Assembly: GCA_016212085.1 (NCBI GenBank)
Contig: JACRHL010000019.1
Span: forward strand, 1 to 64,000
Length of the DNA: 64,000 bases
Direction of reading: 5' to 3'
Source: Nitrospirota bacterium
Lineage (GTDB): Bacteria; Nitrospirota; JACRHL01
Shown here: in pieces, positions 1 to 8,022 of the stretch
Layout: each line of letters opens with the position of its first letter
Numbering within the stretch: the stretch's first letter is position 1
Notes under the pieces: generated by a model
Database searches by the model: none
The model's input: the letters and a program-made list of their open reading frames with translations, nothing else
What the model was told of the DNA's origin: nothing
Made by a program: the position numbers and the translations under genes

Positions 1-141
1 GCACTTCTATTAACCGTCGCGAGCGCCATGAGTGCAAGGCGGACGGAGCGCAGAACCCGAGACATATCTTGGTGATAGGCGAGGGTTCGAGCACCGCCCA
101 ACGCAGCAATCGGGGCGCGCAGCAGGTTATTAGAGGTGCCC
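1..141 (+). repeat. Palindromic repeat element A, copy 1
   Basis: Short-form copy of a dispersed element, missing its first two bases at the window edge. It begins GCACTTCTATTAACC and ends in a near-inverse GGTTATTAGAGGTGCCC. Inside it are the conserved blocks TATCTTGGTGATAGGCGAGG and ACGCAGCAATCGGGGCGCG, shared with the copies at 6655, 31238 and 47074. It has no coding capacity of its own. It ends 37 bases before the ankyrin lipoprotein start. Confidence 0.85.
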
Positions 142-177
142 TACGGTAAATCCCGTACCCCCTTGGCAAGGACCGTC

Positions 178-1434
178 ATGACCCGCTCCGGCACCGCCCG
201 CCCGCTCCGCCGCCCCCGCGCCACCGCCGCCTGCCTGCTGGCCCTCCTGCTGGGCGGCTGCGCCGCCATGGAGCGCCCCGCCACCGCCGGCCGCCAGCAC
301 GACTGGGATGTGCTGCGCCTGAAGGACCTGCGCGCCATCGGCGACCTGATCGAGAGCTACAAGGACAAGGCGGGCCACTACCCCCTCGCCGGGCGCGACC
401 TGGGCCCCCTGGTGTTCGAGGTGCCCATCGTGCCCGCCGCCCCCGGCGCCGAGGCGGCCGGCGGCGGGCCCGACACGGTGGCGCTGCACCCGGCCCTGCT
501 GGCGGCCGAGCTGGGGCGCGTGCTGGAGAAGGGCGTGGTCCTGCCCACCGACCCGCAACCGCCCATCGGCGGCGCCCCCAACCGCTACCTGTACCGGGTG
601 TCCGACGGCGACTACACCCTGACCGTCCGCACCCACGGGCCGTTTCCGTTCGCGCGGCCGGAGGACGGCGGCTGGCACCGGCTGACCGTCACCAGCCGCA
701 CCGGCGGCGACACCGGCATCGCCTACATGACGCTGATGGACGACGACGCCTTCGTGCTGGCGGCCGCCGCCCCCCTGGACGATCCGGCCGCCGCCCAGAC
801 GCGCCGGGTGCCGCCACTGCCCGAGGCCACGCCGGACGACGCGCTGCTGTGGGCCGTCGCCGCCGGCAGCCTGCCCGGCGTGCACGCCGCCCTCGCCGCC
901 GGGGCCATTCCCACGCCCCCGTGCCCGGAAAACCGGGCGTGCAGCCCGCTGGTGCTCGCGGCGCGCATCGGCACCCAGAACATGGTGGCCGCCCTCTACG
1001 GCGCCGGGGCCAACCTGAACGCCGCCGACGGCACGGGCGACACCGCCCTGCTCATGGCCGCCACCCACCCCGACCCGCGCGCGGCGGAGGCGATCCAGTC
1101 GTTCCTGATGACGCGCGGGGCCGACCCCAACCAGGCCAACCGCTGGGGCTGGTCGCCGTTCGCCTCGTTCGCCGCCAAGGGGCAGCAGCCGCTGATGGCC
1201 ATGGCCCTGGAGCACGGCGGCGACATCGATCTGGCGCCGCCGGCCACGGGGGTGGAGGGCGTCACCCATGGCGACCCGCCACTGGTGGCGGCGGCGCGCT
1301 ACGGCCAGGCCGGCGCGGTGCGCTGGCTGCTGGACCACGGCGCCGACCCCGCCGCCACCGGCTACGACGGCCGCACCGCCCGCCTGGCGGCGCAGGCCGC
1401 CGGCTTCCAGGCGGTGGCACGGCTGCTGCCCTGA
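178..1434 (+). CDS. Ankyrin-repeat lipoprotein
   Basis: This is a 418-residue predicted lipoprotein. The N-terminus has basic residues, a hydrophobic stretch and the lipobox LLGGC with the acylated cysteine near residue 28. The middle part (about 45-210) is not recognised. From about residue 215 to the end there are ankyrin-type repeats, seen as SPLVLAARIG..ALYGAGANLN, DTALLMAA..TRGADPNQ and PPLVAAARYG..LLDHGADP. An upstream in-frame GTG at 136 lies inside repeat A, so I chose the ATG at 178. Ankyrin repeats normally bind proteins. The partner and the role are not visible here. Retention in the outer membrane facing the periplasm is inferred from the lipobox. Confidence 0.8.
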   Translation: MTRSGTARPLRRPRATAACLLALLLGGCAAMERPATAGRQHDWDVLRLKDLRAIGDLIESYKDKAGHYPLAGRDLGPLVFEVPIVPAAPGAEAAGGGPDTVALHPALLAAELGRVLEKGVVLPTDPQPPIGGAPNRYLYRVSDGDYTLTVRTHGPFPFARPEDGGWHRLTVTSRTGGDTGIAYMTLMDDDAFVLAAAAPLDDPAAAQTRRVPPLPEATPDDALLWAVAAGSLPGVHAALAAGAIPTPPCPENRACSPLVLAARIGTQNMVAALYGAGANLNAADGTGDTALLMAATHPDPRAAEAIQSFLMTRGADPNQANRWGWSPFASFAAKGQQPLMAMALEHGGDIDLAPPATGVEGVTHGDPPLVAAARYGQAGAVRWLLDHGADPAATGYDGRTARLAAQAAGFQAVARLLP

Positions 1435-1533
1435 TCCAGCCAGGCCGGGCTGCCACGGCCCCGGCCCCGTGCCGAAAAAAAATCCACGGGGGCTTCGGCT
1501 AACGGCCGTCCCACGGCGCGCCGATAGGAGGGG

Positions 1534-2844
1534 ATGCGCCGTGCCCGCCTTCCCCTTGCCCTTGCCACCGCCCTGTTGGCCTCGCTGCTGGCGCCCGCGT
1601 TCGCCAGCGACACGCAAACCGTCAACACCTCCGACGGCTATGTGGACCTGAGCACCGCCGCCGCCTTCGCCACGGTGCCCAACCTGTGCGCCGAGGCCAT
1701 TGGCGACCAGAACCAGACCGGCACCGGCTGTGCCGCCCTGGGCGCCGCCGCCGTGGAGGCCGTCAACGGTTCCGGCCTGTCCCCGGACCAGTACTGGGAC
1801 GCCACCCAGCAGAACACGTCCACCAACGCCTTCGTGCCCAACAACGTGGGCGCCCAGTTCGCCGGCACCGGCTATGCCCCCCTGTTCAGTCAGCACAAGT
1901 ACGACCTGTTCGGCCGCGGTGGCGAGTTCATGGGCCCGCTCACCCGCGAGGAGCACCTGTTCTTCACCTCCTTCACCGGCCACAGCGCCACCCCCGGAGC
2001 CAACCCGCAGACGGCGCCGGGGGTGGACTCCCTGTGGAACGCCGCCATCGAGCTGCTCAAGCTGTCCAACGGCACGGCCACCATCACCGTGGGCGGGTTC
2101 ACCTTCGCCATCGCCGACCTGAAGTTCTATACGCAGATGACCGGCTTCTCCGCCGGCGCGTCAGGCTCCGTGAACGCCTGGTGCCAGAGCTATTTCGACA
2201 TGCAGGTGGGCCCCGGCGCGGGGGCCATCGTCTGCCCCATGCTGTCCGCCGGCATCAAGTCCCAGATGTACCTGGAGAACAACGCCTCCGGCTACCGGCC
2301 GCACAACTGCGCCGCCGCCGGCAGCAACGTGCTCAACAGCTTCAACTGCGACGCCCGCGACCAGTGGGTGGACCAGGTGGTGGCGGGCTACGTGGCGGCC
2401 CTGCCGGCACTGGGGGGCGACGCCAACTTCGCCCAGAATTTCCGCAGCCAGATGGCCATGGCGGGCTCCAGCCTGAACGCCCTCACCGAGGTCGCCACCG
2501 ACCAGCGCACCGAGCAGGTGGTGGCCCTGGGCGGCACCGCCTTCGAGGGCAGCCGGCAGACCTTCCAGCAGGCCACCGCCGCCCTGTCCGCCGCGGGCTT
2601 CGGCTCCCTCCAGGGGAGCAACTGGGGCCAGCTGGTCACCCAGGACGTGGAGGGCTGGCTGTACACCTGCATCAACTGCGACAGCTCCGGCAACAACGTG
2701 AGCCACGCCTTCACGCCCATCGACATGGGCATGTCGTTCATGCCCTACACCAACACCTGGAGGAGCCTGCCCAGCATCGCCCACGGCGCTTCCGGCGGCA
2801 ACCTGGGCGACATCGCCCAACTGCCCGGCCAGCCGGGGCCGTAA
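1534..2844 (+). CDS. Secreted protein of unknown function, cysteine-containing
   Basis: 436 residues with a clear Sec signal peptide (MRRARLPLALATALLASLLA, cleavage likely after AFA near residue 24) and an AGGAGGGG ribosome site just before the ATG. The mature part has about eight cysteines, two of them in a CINC motif near the C-terminus, consistent with disulfides in an exported protein. The sequence is rich in Asn, Gly, Ala and Ser and has stretches such as TREEHLFFTSFTGH. I do not recognise a family. It converges on the hemerythrin gene, with three bases between the two stop codons. Confidence 0.75.
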   Translation: MRRARLPLALATALLASLLAPAFASDTQTVNTSDGYVDLSTAAAFATVPNLCAEAIGDQNQTGTGCAALGAAAVEAVNGSGLSPDQYWDATQQNTSTNAFVPNNVGAQFAGTGYAPLFSQHKYDLFGRGGEFMGPLTREEHLFFTSFTGHSATPGANPQTAPGVDSLWNAAIELLKLSNGTATITVGGFTFAIADLKFYTQMTGFSAGASGSVNAWCQSYFDMQVGPGAGAIVCPMLSAGIKSQMYLENNASGYRPHNCAAAGSNVLNSFNCDARDQWVDQVVAGYVAALPALGGDANFAQNFRSQMAMAGSSLNALTEVATDQRTEQVVALGGTAFEGSRQTFQQATAALSAAGFGSLQGSNWGQLVTQDVEGWLYTCINCDSSGNNVSHAFTPIDMGMSFMPYTNTWRSLPSIAHGASGGNLGDIAQLPGQPGP

Positions 2845-2847
2845 CGG

Positions 2848-3342
2848 TCACGGGTGGCAGGCGGGCCCCGCCCCGTCCGCCAGGATCTTTCCCAGCGCCG
2901 TGAGCGCCCCCTCGTCCAGAGCCGCCTGCACCGCCGGGAACAGCTCCCGCTCCTCGAAGCGCACGTGCCCGGTGATGGCGCGCGACCAGGCCAGCAGCCG
3001 CTCCGCCAGCGGCCCCGCCCGGTCCGTGTCCAGGGCGGCGGCCAATGCCCGCAGATGGGCGTGCTGGCGCTCCGTCTCCGCCGCCAGCGGGGCGTCGCCC
3101 GCCGCCCGGTAGGCGGGCAGGAGGTGGTCCTCCTCCCTGGCGAAGTGGGCCGCCAGCTCGCCGCCGCAGAAGGCCGCCAGCCGCACCGCCAGGGCATCCA
3201 GGCCGATGGTTCCCGGCGTGCCGTCCAGGGCCTTCCCTTCGAGCGCCAGCACCACCTCGCGGGCGCGGGCCAGGGCGTGGTGATGGTCGTGGGACAGGGG
3301 GATCAGGCGCGGGTCGCGCCGTTGCGGCGGGGCGTCGGGCAT
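2848..3342 (-). CDS. Hemerythrin HHE-domain protein
   Basis: 164-residue soluble protein with the helical metal-ligand pattern of hemerythrin/HHE domains: SHDHHHAL near residue 17, AHFAREEDHLLP near 65, RQHAHLRAL near 91 and HVRFEERELFP near 124. The His and Glu residues would hold a non-haem di-iron site. Members of the family bind O2 or NO or take part in iron and stress responses, and which applies here cannot be told. It is transcribed convergently with the secreted protein and divergently from the acyl-CoA ligase. Confidence 0.85.
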   Translation of the reverse strand: MPDAPPQRRDPRLIPLSHDHHHALARAREVVLALEGKALDGTPGTIGLDALAVRLAAFCGGELAAHFAREEDHLLPAYRAAGDAPLAAETERQHAHLRALAAALDTDRAGPLAERLLAWSRAITGHVRFEERELFPAVQAALDEGALTALGKILADGAGPACHP

Positions 3343-3368
3343 GGGCGATTCCCTGGGCCGGATGGCCG

Positions 3369-3397
3369 TTGACTTGAAAACGGGTGCTGGGTAGCTT
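3369..3397 (+). promoter_or_regulatory. Predicted sigma-70 promoter for the acyl-CoA ligase
   Basis: TTGACT at 3369-3374 and TAGCTT at 3392-3397 are separated by 17 bases in the divergent spacer between the hemerythrin gene and the ligase gene. The spacing is ideal and the -10 is moderate. This is a prediction only. Confidence 0.4.
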
Positions 3398-3489
3398 CAA
3401 GCTTAGCGTGGGAAATGCCCGTGCACACCCGTTTGTTTTCCCACCCGTCACCCGGCCCGACACCGGCTCCGACACCCGAAGGACCGCTC

Positions 3490-5286
3490 ATGGACCGCCC
3501 CCTGCACCCATTCAATACCCGGCTTGGCGTTCAATCCCGGCTTCCGGCGGTCTCCCGCCCGGAGATTCCGGCCGACCGCCCCTGGCTGGCCCACTACGCC
3601 CCCGGCGTGCCCCACCACATCAAGCTGCCCGGCGTGCCGCTCACCCACCTGCTGGCGAACTCGGTCAAGCGCCACCCGCAGCGCCCGGCCATGAATTTCT
3701 ACGGCAACCGCATCCCCTTCGCCAAGCTGGACGACCTGGCCAGCCGCTTCGCCAACGCCCTGGTAAAACTGGGGGCCCGCAAGGGCGACCGGGTGGCCAT
3801 CATGCTGCCCAACCTGCCCCAGGCGGTGATCGGCTACTACGGCGTCCTCAAGGCCGGCTGCGTGGTGGTGCAGACCAACCCCCTCTATCAGTCGGAGGAG
3901 CTGGCCCAGCAGGTGCGCGATGCGGGCGCCCGCTTCCTGCTGGCGCTGGACCTGTTCAAGCCGCGGGTGCGCCCCATCGTCCCCGGCACGCCGGGCTCCC
4001 CCCTGGAGGCGGTGATCTACTGCAACGTGCGCGACTACCTGCCCCCCTTCAAGAAGCTGCTCTACCCGTTCAAGGCCCGGCTCGAGGGCATGTGGGCGCC
4101 GGTGAAGCCCTCGCCGCGCGAGCACGACTTCGTGACGCTGATGAACAGGGCCGCCGTGACCCTGCCCAACGTCCACCTGGACGCGGACGACGTGGCGCTG
4201 CTGCAATACACCGGCGGCACCACCGGCATCCCCAAGGGGGTGATCCTCACCCACCGCAACCTGGTGGCCAACACCCTCCAGTGCCAGGCCTGGCTGCCGG
4301 ACGTGAAGCCCGGCCAGGAGCGCTTCCTGGCGGTGCTGCCGTTCTTCCACGTGTACGGCATGACCACCTGCATGAACCTGGCGGTGGCCGTGGGGGGCGA
4401 GCTGATCCTGCTGCCCAAGTTCAGCCCCAGCGAGGTGCTGAAGGTCATCGACCGCCACAAGCCCACCCTGTTCCCGGGCATCCAGGCCATGTACCTGTCC
4501 ATCGGCAACCACCCGGACGCGGGCAAGTACGACCTGAAATCCATCCGCGCCTGCATCTCCGGCGCCGGCCCCCTGCACGCCGACGTGCGGGAACGCTTCG
4601 AGGCCCTCACCGGCGCCAACCTGGTGGAGGGCTACGGCCTGTCCGAGGCGGCCCCGGTCACCCACGCCAACCCCATCGGCGGCGAAAAGGTCAACGGCGC
4701 CATCGGCCTGCCCTTTCCCGACACCGACGCCAAGATCGTCGACGGCGACACCGGTAACGACCTGCCCGTGGGCCAAGTGGGCGAGCTGCTGGTGCGCGGC
4801 CCGCAGGTGATGAAAGGCTACTGGAACCGGTCCGAGGAGACCCTGGCCACCCTGGCCGGCGGCTGGCTGCACACGGGCGACATGGGGCGCATGGACGAGC
4901 GCGGCTTCTTCTACCTGGTGGACCGCAAGAAGGACATGATCAAGACCGGCGGCGAGAACGTCTACCCGCGCGACGTGGAGGAGGTGCTGTTCCGCCACCC
5001 CAAGGTCCACGAGGCCATCGTGGCCGGCCTGCCGGACGATTTCCTGGGCGAGAAGATCAAGGCCTACGTGGTGCTGAACCACGGCGAGACCGCCACCCCC
5101 GAGGAGATCATCGACTTCTGCGCCGAGCACCTGGCCAAGTTCAAGGTGCCCAGGGAGGTGCAGTTCCGCACGGAACTGCCCAAGAATATCGTGGGCAAGG
5201 TGCTGCGCCGCATGCTGATGGAGGAGGAGCGGAAGGGGGCGGGCACGGCGCCGCCGGAGGGGGGAAAAGGCACAACGGGTAGATAG
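3490..5286 (+). CDS. fadD: Long-chain fatty acid--CoA ligase
   Basis: 598-residue AMP-forming acyl-CoA synthetase, the usual size for FadD. It activates fatty acids with ATP and CoA at the inner membrane or in the cytoplasm. Visible motifs are the phosphate loop YTGGTTGIPKG (about residue 239), GYGLSEAAP (about 380), the hinge and adenylate-binding segment DRKKDMIKTGGENVYPRDVE (about 478) and the catalytic Lys of PKNIVGKVLRR (about 570). The ORF could extend 25 codons upstream to 3415, but the ATG at 3490 begins the conserved region and fits better. A 41-base piece of this gene (5013-5053) is duplicated at 6592-6632. Confidence 0.88.
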   Translation: MDRPLHPFNTRLGVQSRLPAVSRPEIPADRPWLAHYAPGVPHHIKLPGVPLTHLLANSVKRHPQRPAMNFYGNRIPFAKLDDLASRFANALVKLGARKGDRVAIMLPNLPQAVIGYYGVLKAGCVVVQTNPLYQSEELAQQVRDAGARFLLALDLFKPRVRPIVPGTPGSPLEAVIYCNVRDYLPPFKKLLYPFKARLEGMWAPVKPSPREHDFVTLMNRAAVTLPNVHLDADDVALLQYTGGTTGIPKGVILTHRNLVANTLQCQAWLPDVKPGQERFLAVLPFFHVYGMTTCMNLAVAVGGELILLPKFSPSEVLKVIDRHKPTLFPGIQAMYLSIGNHPDAGKYDLKSIRACISGAGPLHADVRERFEALTGANLVEGYGLSEAAPVTHANPIGGEKVNGAIGLPFPDTDAKIVDGDTGNDLPVGQVGELLVRGPQVMKGYWNRSEETLATLAGGWLHTGDMGRMDERGFFYLVDRKKDMIKTGGENVYPRDVEEVLFRHPKVHEAIVAGLPDDFLGEKIKAYVVLNHGETATPEEIIDFCAEHLAKFKVPREVQFRTELPKNIVGKVLRRMLMEEERKGAGTAPPEGGKGTTGR

Positions 5287-5315
5287 CACAACGCGTGCAT
5301 TGTTTAGCCTTACGC

Positions 5316-5344
5316 TTTACATCCGGCGGGACACCCACTAACAT
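5316..5344 (+). promoter_or_regulatory. Predicted sigma-70 promoter of the M23 cassette
   Basis: TTTACA (5316-5321) and TAACAT (5339-5344) with a 17-base spacer, in an AT-richer stretch after the ligase stop. Transcription would start near 5351, about 50 bases before the peptidase ATG. This suggests the cassette is transcribed separately from the ligase gene. Confidence 0.5.
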
Positions 5345-5400
5345 ATCCCCACGCCACCGGGACCGGTGGCCCATGGCTTCACTTGCTCATGGGGAAAAAA

Positions 5401-5991
5401 ATGGCCTACCGCAACCCACCCTTCACGCCCACCCCGCTGTCCGCCCTGTTCCCGCCGGACAGCCCGCCGCCCCGAAAGCGGCTGCCCATCGACGATTTTC
5501 TGGAGCTGGGCAGCACGCCGCCCGCCTTGATGGCCCAGGCAAGCGGCGATGCGTCCACCGCACGCCAGACCGACAGCCAGCCGGAAACCAAGCTGGAATG
5601 GCCGACGGACCACCGCGTCTACCGGAACGGGTTCGGATCACGGACGCTCGCCGGCAAGCCCGACTTCCACACCGGCATGGATATCCGCGCCCACAAGGGT
5701 GACCGCGTCAAGGCCGCCGACCACGGCCAAGTGATCGATGTCTCCCACACGGAAAAGGGCGGCAACCAGATCCGCATCCGGCACGAGGACGGCTCGATCA
5801 CCGGCTACGCCCACACCAGGCCGACCGTGAAGATGGGCCAGACCGTCGATCGAGGCGAGACCATCGGCCACTCGGACGGTTCGGGCAACGTGGTGCCCCA
5901 CCTGCACTTCACCTACCGCCCGGCCATCGACAAGCCCAAGGAGAATCCCCTTCCTCACCTGCCAAAAGCCGAAAAGATCAAGGACAAGTGA
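5401..5991 (+). CDS. M23-family (LytM) metallopeptidase without signal peptide
   Basis: 196 residues. The C-terminal half is an M23 peptidoglycan endopeptidase domain. The zinc ligands are visible in HTGMDIRAHKGDRVKAADHG (His and Asp, about residue 90) and in the HLHF motif (about 166), with GYAHTRP between them. The first 60 residues are Pro-rich and show no signal peptide or membrane segment, so export by Sec is unlikely. An earlier ATG at 5389 would add four residues. The next gene begins four bases after the stop and encodes a small exported protein. A cytoplasmically stored wall hydrolase next to a periplasmic protein resembles an effector/immunity pair, which is inference. The alternative is an ordinary cell-wall hydrolase released by lysis or by another route. 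Confidence 0.8.
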   Translation: MAYRNPPFTPTPLSALFPPDSPPPRKRLPIDDFLELGSTPPALMAQASGDASTARQTDSQPETKLEWPTDHRVYRNGFGSRTLAGKPDFHTGMDIRAHKGDRVKAADHGQVIDVSHTEKGGNQIRIRHEDGSITGYAHTRPTVKMGQTVDRGETIGHSDGSGNVVPHLHFTYRPAIDKPKENPLPHLPKAEKIKDK

Positions 5992-5995
5992 CACC

Positions 5996-6541
5996 ATGCG
6001 CCACCTGCTTGTCGCGATCACCACCTTACTCCTTCTCGCCACCCCCGCCCGGGCGAACAACGATCACCTCTTGCCGGCGGACCACCCCCTGGCCGCCGAG
6101 GTGACCGCCGCCGCCTATCGTTGGCTCGACGCCGTCGGCCGCCGCGACGTGGAGGGGGTTACGGCGTTCGCCTTTCCGGAGGACGCGGATTTCGTCCGCA
6201 AGGACCTGGCCGACCCCAATGGCGTGTTGCGCTGGGCCTTCCTTTCGGATGGCATCGAGGCGTACTGCATGGCCCAGGTGCCTGATCCGGGTGTGGTACT
6301 GTTGATGGGCGGCCCGGTCTACAGCCCCACCTACGGCGTGACCGCCTGCTTCTACGACCGCGCACGCCACCACCCAACCACCGACGTGGAACGCATCCAA
6401 CTCGGCCGCTTTCCCCAGCCGGAGGGGGTCTATTGCGAGGACTTCGTATTCGTCGACGGCGGCTGGCGCTTCACCTATACCAGCATCCTGGAAAACTACA
6501 TCGCCCCCGGCGTGCGCGTGGAGGGCGACCCGTACCGGTGA
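5996..6541 (+). CDS. Small secreted protein, candidate immunity partner of the M23 peptidase
   Basis: 181 residues with a Sec signal peptide (MRHLLVAITTLLLLATPARA). The mature part begins with a helical stretch, AAEVTAAAYRWLDAVGRRDV, loosely reminiscent of NTF2/SnoaL-like folds, and ends in the tail APGVRVEGDPYR. I do not recognise a named family. It lies four bases downstream of the peptidase gene and is surely co-transcribed with it. Almost the same tail occurs again as a remnant at 7387-7431, so a paralogue once existed nearby. A periplasmic protective role is inferred from context only. Confidence 0.7.
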   Translation: MRHLLVAITTLLLLATPARANNDHLLPADHPLAAEVTAAAYRWLDAVGRRDVEGVTAFAFPEDADFVRKDLADPNGVLRWAFLSDGIEAYCMAQVPDPGVVLLMGGPVYSPTYGVTACFYDRARHHPTTDVERIQLGRFPQPEGVYCEDFVFVDGGWRFTYTSILENYIAPGVRVEGDPYR

Positions 6542-6591
6542 AATGCCGCAACGTGAAACGCCTCACCCCCGCCTGGCTGGCCCAGGTGGGG

Positions 6592-6648
6592 GGCCATCGT
6601 GGCCGGCCTGCCGGACGATTTCCTGGGCGAGAGGTGCCCAGATCAAGG
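6592..6648 (+). pseudogene. Duplicated fragment of the acyl-CoA ligase gene
   Basis: Bases 6592-6632 are identical to ligase-gene positions 5013-5053. After a seven-base insertion, GGTGCCC, a further nine bases (AGATCAAGG) continue the ligase sequence. The insertion creates GAGGTGCCC, the terminal motif of repeat A. The fragment has no start or frame of use and lies immediately before repeat A copy 2. Confidence 0.8.
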
Positions 6649-6654
6649 ACAAGT

Positions 6655-6817
6655 GGGCACCTCTCAAAACCGTCGCGAGCGATCCGAGTGCAAGGCGCCC
6701 CGAGCGGAGCGACACCGTTACGCCGCGCAGCACCCGAGACATATCTTGGTGATAGGCGAGGGTTCGAGCACCGCCCAACGCAGCAATCGGAGCGCGCAGT
6801 AGGTTAATGAGGTGCCC
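6655..6817 (+). repeat. Palindromic repeat element A, copy 2 (long form)
   Basis: 163 bp. It begins GGGCACCTCTCAAAACC and ends GGTTAATGAGGTGCCC. An extra GAGGTGCCC terminus lies 16 bases before it, at 6631-6639. It contains ATATCTTGGTGATAGGCGAG and the long-form insertion ACCGTTACGCCGCGCAG, shared with copy 4. It separates the two small secreted-protein genes. Confidence 0.9.
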
Positions 6818-6860
6818 AAGGGTAAGACCGTTCGGCGTCCAGACCAGGCTAGCGCACACC

Positions 6861-7382
6861 GTGACCACATCCACATTTCCGGCCAAGAATAGACTTGGCA
6901 CATGGGCGGCCGTAACCGCCTTTCTGTTCTGGCACGCCGCAATCGCAGGCGCTGAGGGTGTATTGACACCTTCTTCCGACGCCCCCCTGGTCCACCTGCT
7001 CAACAACGGCGAGCAGGTGGCCACCACCGAATCCGCCAACTGGATCGTGCGGGTGTATAAGGTGTACGACCTGGGCGAGTGCGGGCCTGATCGACCCGAG
7101 TCCTGCCCCTTGCGGCAACTCATGGTGGCCGTACGTACCATCGACCTGGCCCCCGATCAGGCCGTGTTCATCCTCCCCAAGGCCCACGACTGGCGCTTTC
7201 TGGAATGGACCCACGTCCCAAGGCAGGAAGGCCCCGACGACGCCGTCCGCTTCACCCTGGAGCGGGACGACCCCTCCCCCACCCCGCAAAACGGCTGGTG
7301 GATCACCAGCCGCCACGAGGTGGCCGTGAACCCCTGGAAGGCGTCCATCCGGCCGGTGAGCGCCGCCGCCACCGGACCGTAA
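6861..7382 (+). CDS. Small secreted protein of unknown function
   Basis: About 173 residues from a GTG at 6861. The ORF is open from 6807, inside the end of repeat A, so the exact start is uncertain. A hydrophobic stretch, AAVTAFLFWHAAIAGAEG, indicates a signal peptide. The mature part has two cysteines (ECGPDRPESC) and no recognised family. Its base composition is less GC-rich than the flanking housekeeping genes. It sits downstream of the M23 peptidase and its partner, separated by repeat A, and is followed by a remnant of the partner's tail. It may be a further, displaced immunity-type gene, which is inference. Confidence 0.6.
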   Translation: MTTSTFPAKNRLGTWAAVTAFLFWHAAIAGAEGVLTPSSDAPLVHLLNNGEQVATTESANWIVRVYKVYDLGECGPDRPESCPLRQLMVAVRTIDLAPDQAVFILPKAHDWRFLEWTHVPRQEGPDDAVRFTLERDDPSPTPQNGWWITSRHEVAVNPWKASIRPVSAAATGP

Positions 7383-7386
7383 CGCA

Positions 7387-7431
7387 GCCCCCGGCGTGCG
7401 CGTGGAAGGCGACCCGTACGAGCGCCTGTAG
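7387..7431 (+). pseudogene. Orphan 3' tail of a paralogue of the gene at 5996
   Basis: Bases 7387-7419 match 6503-6535 with one mismatch and encode APGVRVEGDPY, continuing ERL and then a stop (the gene at 5996 continues R and then a stop). No start or body is present, so only the last 14 codons of a lost gene copy remain, placed just after the stop of the second secreted-protein gene. Confidence 0.75.
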
Positions 7432-7439
7432 CAACCCAC

Positions 7440-7468
7440 CCGGCGTCGCATCGCCCATGCAACGCCGG
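7440..7468. terminator. Inverted repeat between convergent genes
   Basis: Arms CCGGCGT and ACGCCGG are separated by 15 bases, between the cassette and the convergent acetyltransferase gene. There is no T-run, so a termination role is uncertain. Confidence 0.3.
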
Positions 7469-7477
7469 CGTATGGAA

Positions 7478-7921
7478 TCACTCCAGCCCGATGGCGAAGT
7501 GAAAGCTGGTCTGCCGTAATCCGTGCCCCTCGTAGAAGCGGTGGGCGTCGATGCGCTGCACGCCGGAGTCCAGGTGCAGGGCGTCGCACCCCTCCTCGCG
7601 GGCGCGTTCCAGCAGCCAGTCGAGCATGCTTCCGCCGTGGCCCTCGCCGCGGTGGGCTCCCGCCGTCACCAGGTCGTCCACGTACAGGAAGCGCCCCCAC
7701 GCCAGGTTCTCCGAAACACGGTAGCCCGCCACGGTGACGATGCCGCCCCCCGCCGCAAGGTACGCCAGCCGGTAGCCCCCCACCCCCAGGGCGCGCACCC
7801 GGTCCGCGAAGGCCTGGCGGTCCAGGTGCGGGCGCAGCTCGGCCATCACCGCAAGGCAGGCGTGCACCGCCCGGTCACCCTGGGCGTGGTGGATGCCGTC
7901 GGCCGCGTCGAACCCCTTCAT
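7478..7921 (-). CDS. GNAT-family N-acetyltransferase
   Basis: 147 residues. The GNAT core is visible: YVDDLVTAGAHRGEGHGGSM (about residues 75-94) is strand 4 plus the acetyl-CoA pyrophosphate loop of the R/Q-x-x-G-x-G/A type, and ALHLDSGVQRIDAHRFYEGHG is the C-terminal strand and the helix with the Tyr acid. The substrate is unknown. I chose the ATG at 7921, preceded by GGGAGACGGG, rather than the longer ORF from 8005, which would overlap the map promoter region. Confidence 0.85.
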   Translation of the reverse strand: MKGFDAADGIHHAQGDRAVHACLAVMAELRPHLDRQAFADRVRALGVGGYRLAYLAAGGGIVTVAGYRVSENLAWGRFLYVDDLVTAGAHRGEGHGGSMLDWLLERAREEGCDALHLDSGVQRIDAHRFYEGHGLRQTSFHFAIGLE

Positions 7922-8022
7922 GTCCCGTCTCCCGCTATCATAAAAGGAAGGCCCGCCTTGCCTAGGCGGCGGGCGACCCGGTAAGGTAACCGAATTTGCC
8001 TCCATTTGCCGAACACACCCCC

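Noticed and set aside
130-1983. 617-codon open frame on the minus strand opposite the ankyrin and secreted-protein genes
   Set aside because: Composition is low-complexity Gly/Ala/Val/His-type shadow of GC-rich genes on the other strand, with no domain. The + strand genes have signal peptides and ribosome sites.
6720-6790. tRNA-like T-arm (GGTTCGAGCACC) in element A
   Set aside because: Only a short GGTTCGA block resembles a T-arm. No acceptor, D or anticodon stem can be drawn.
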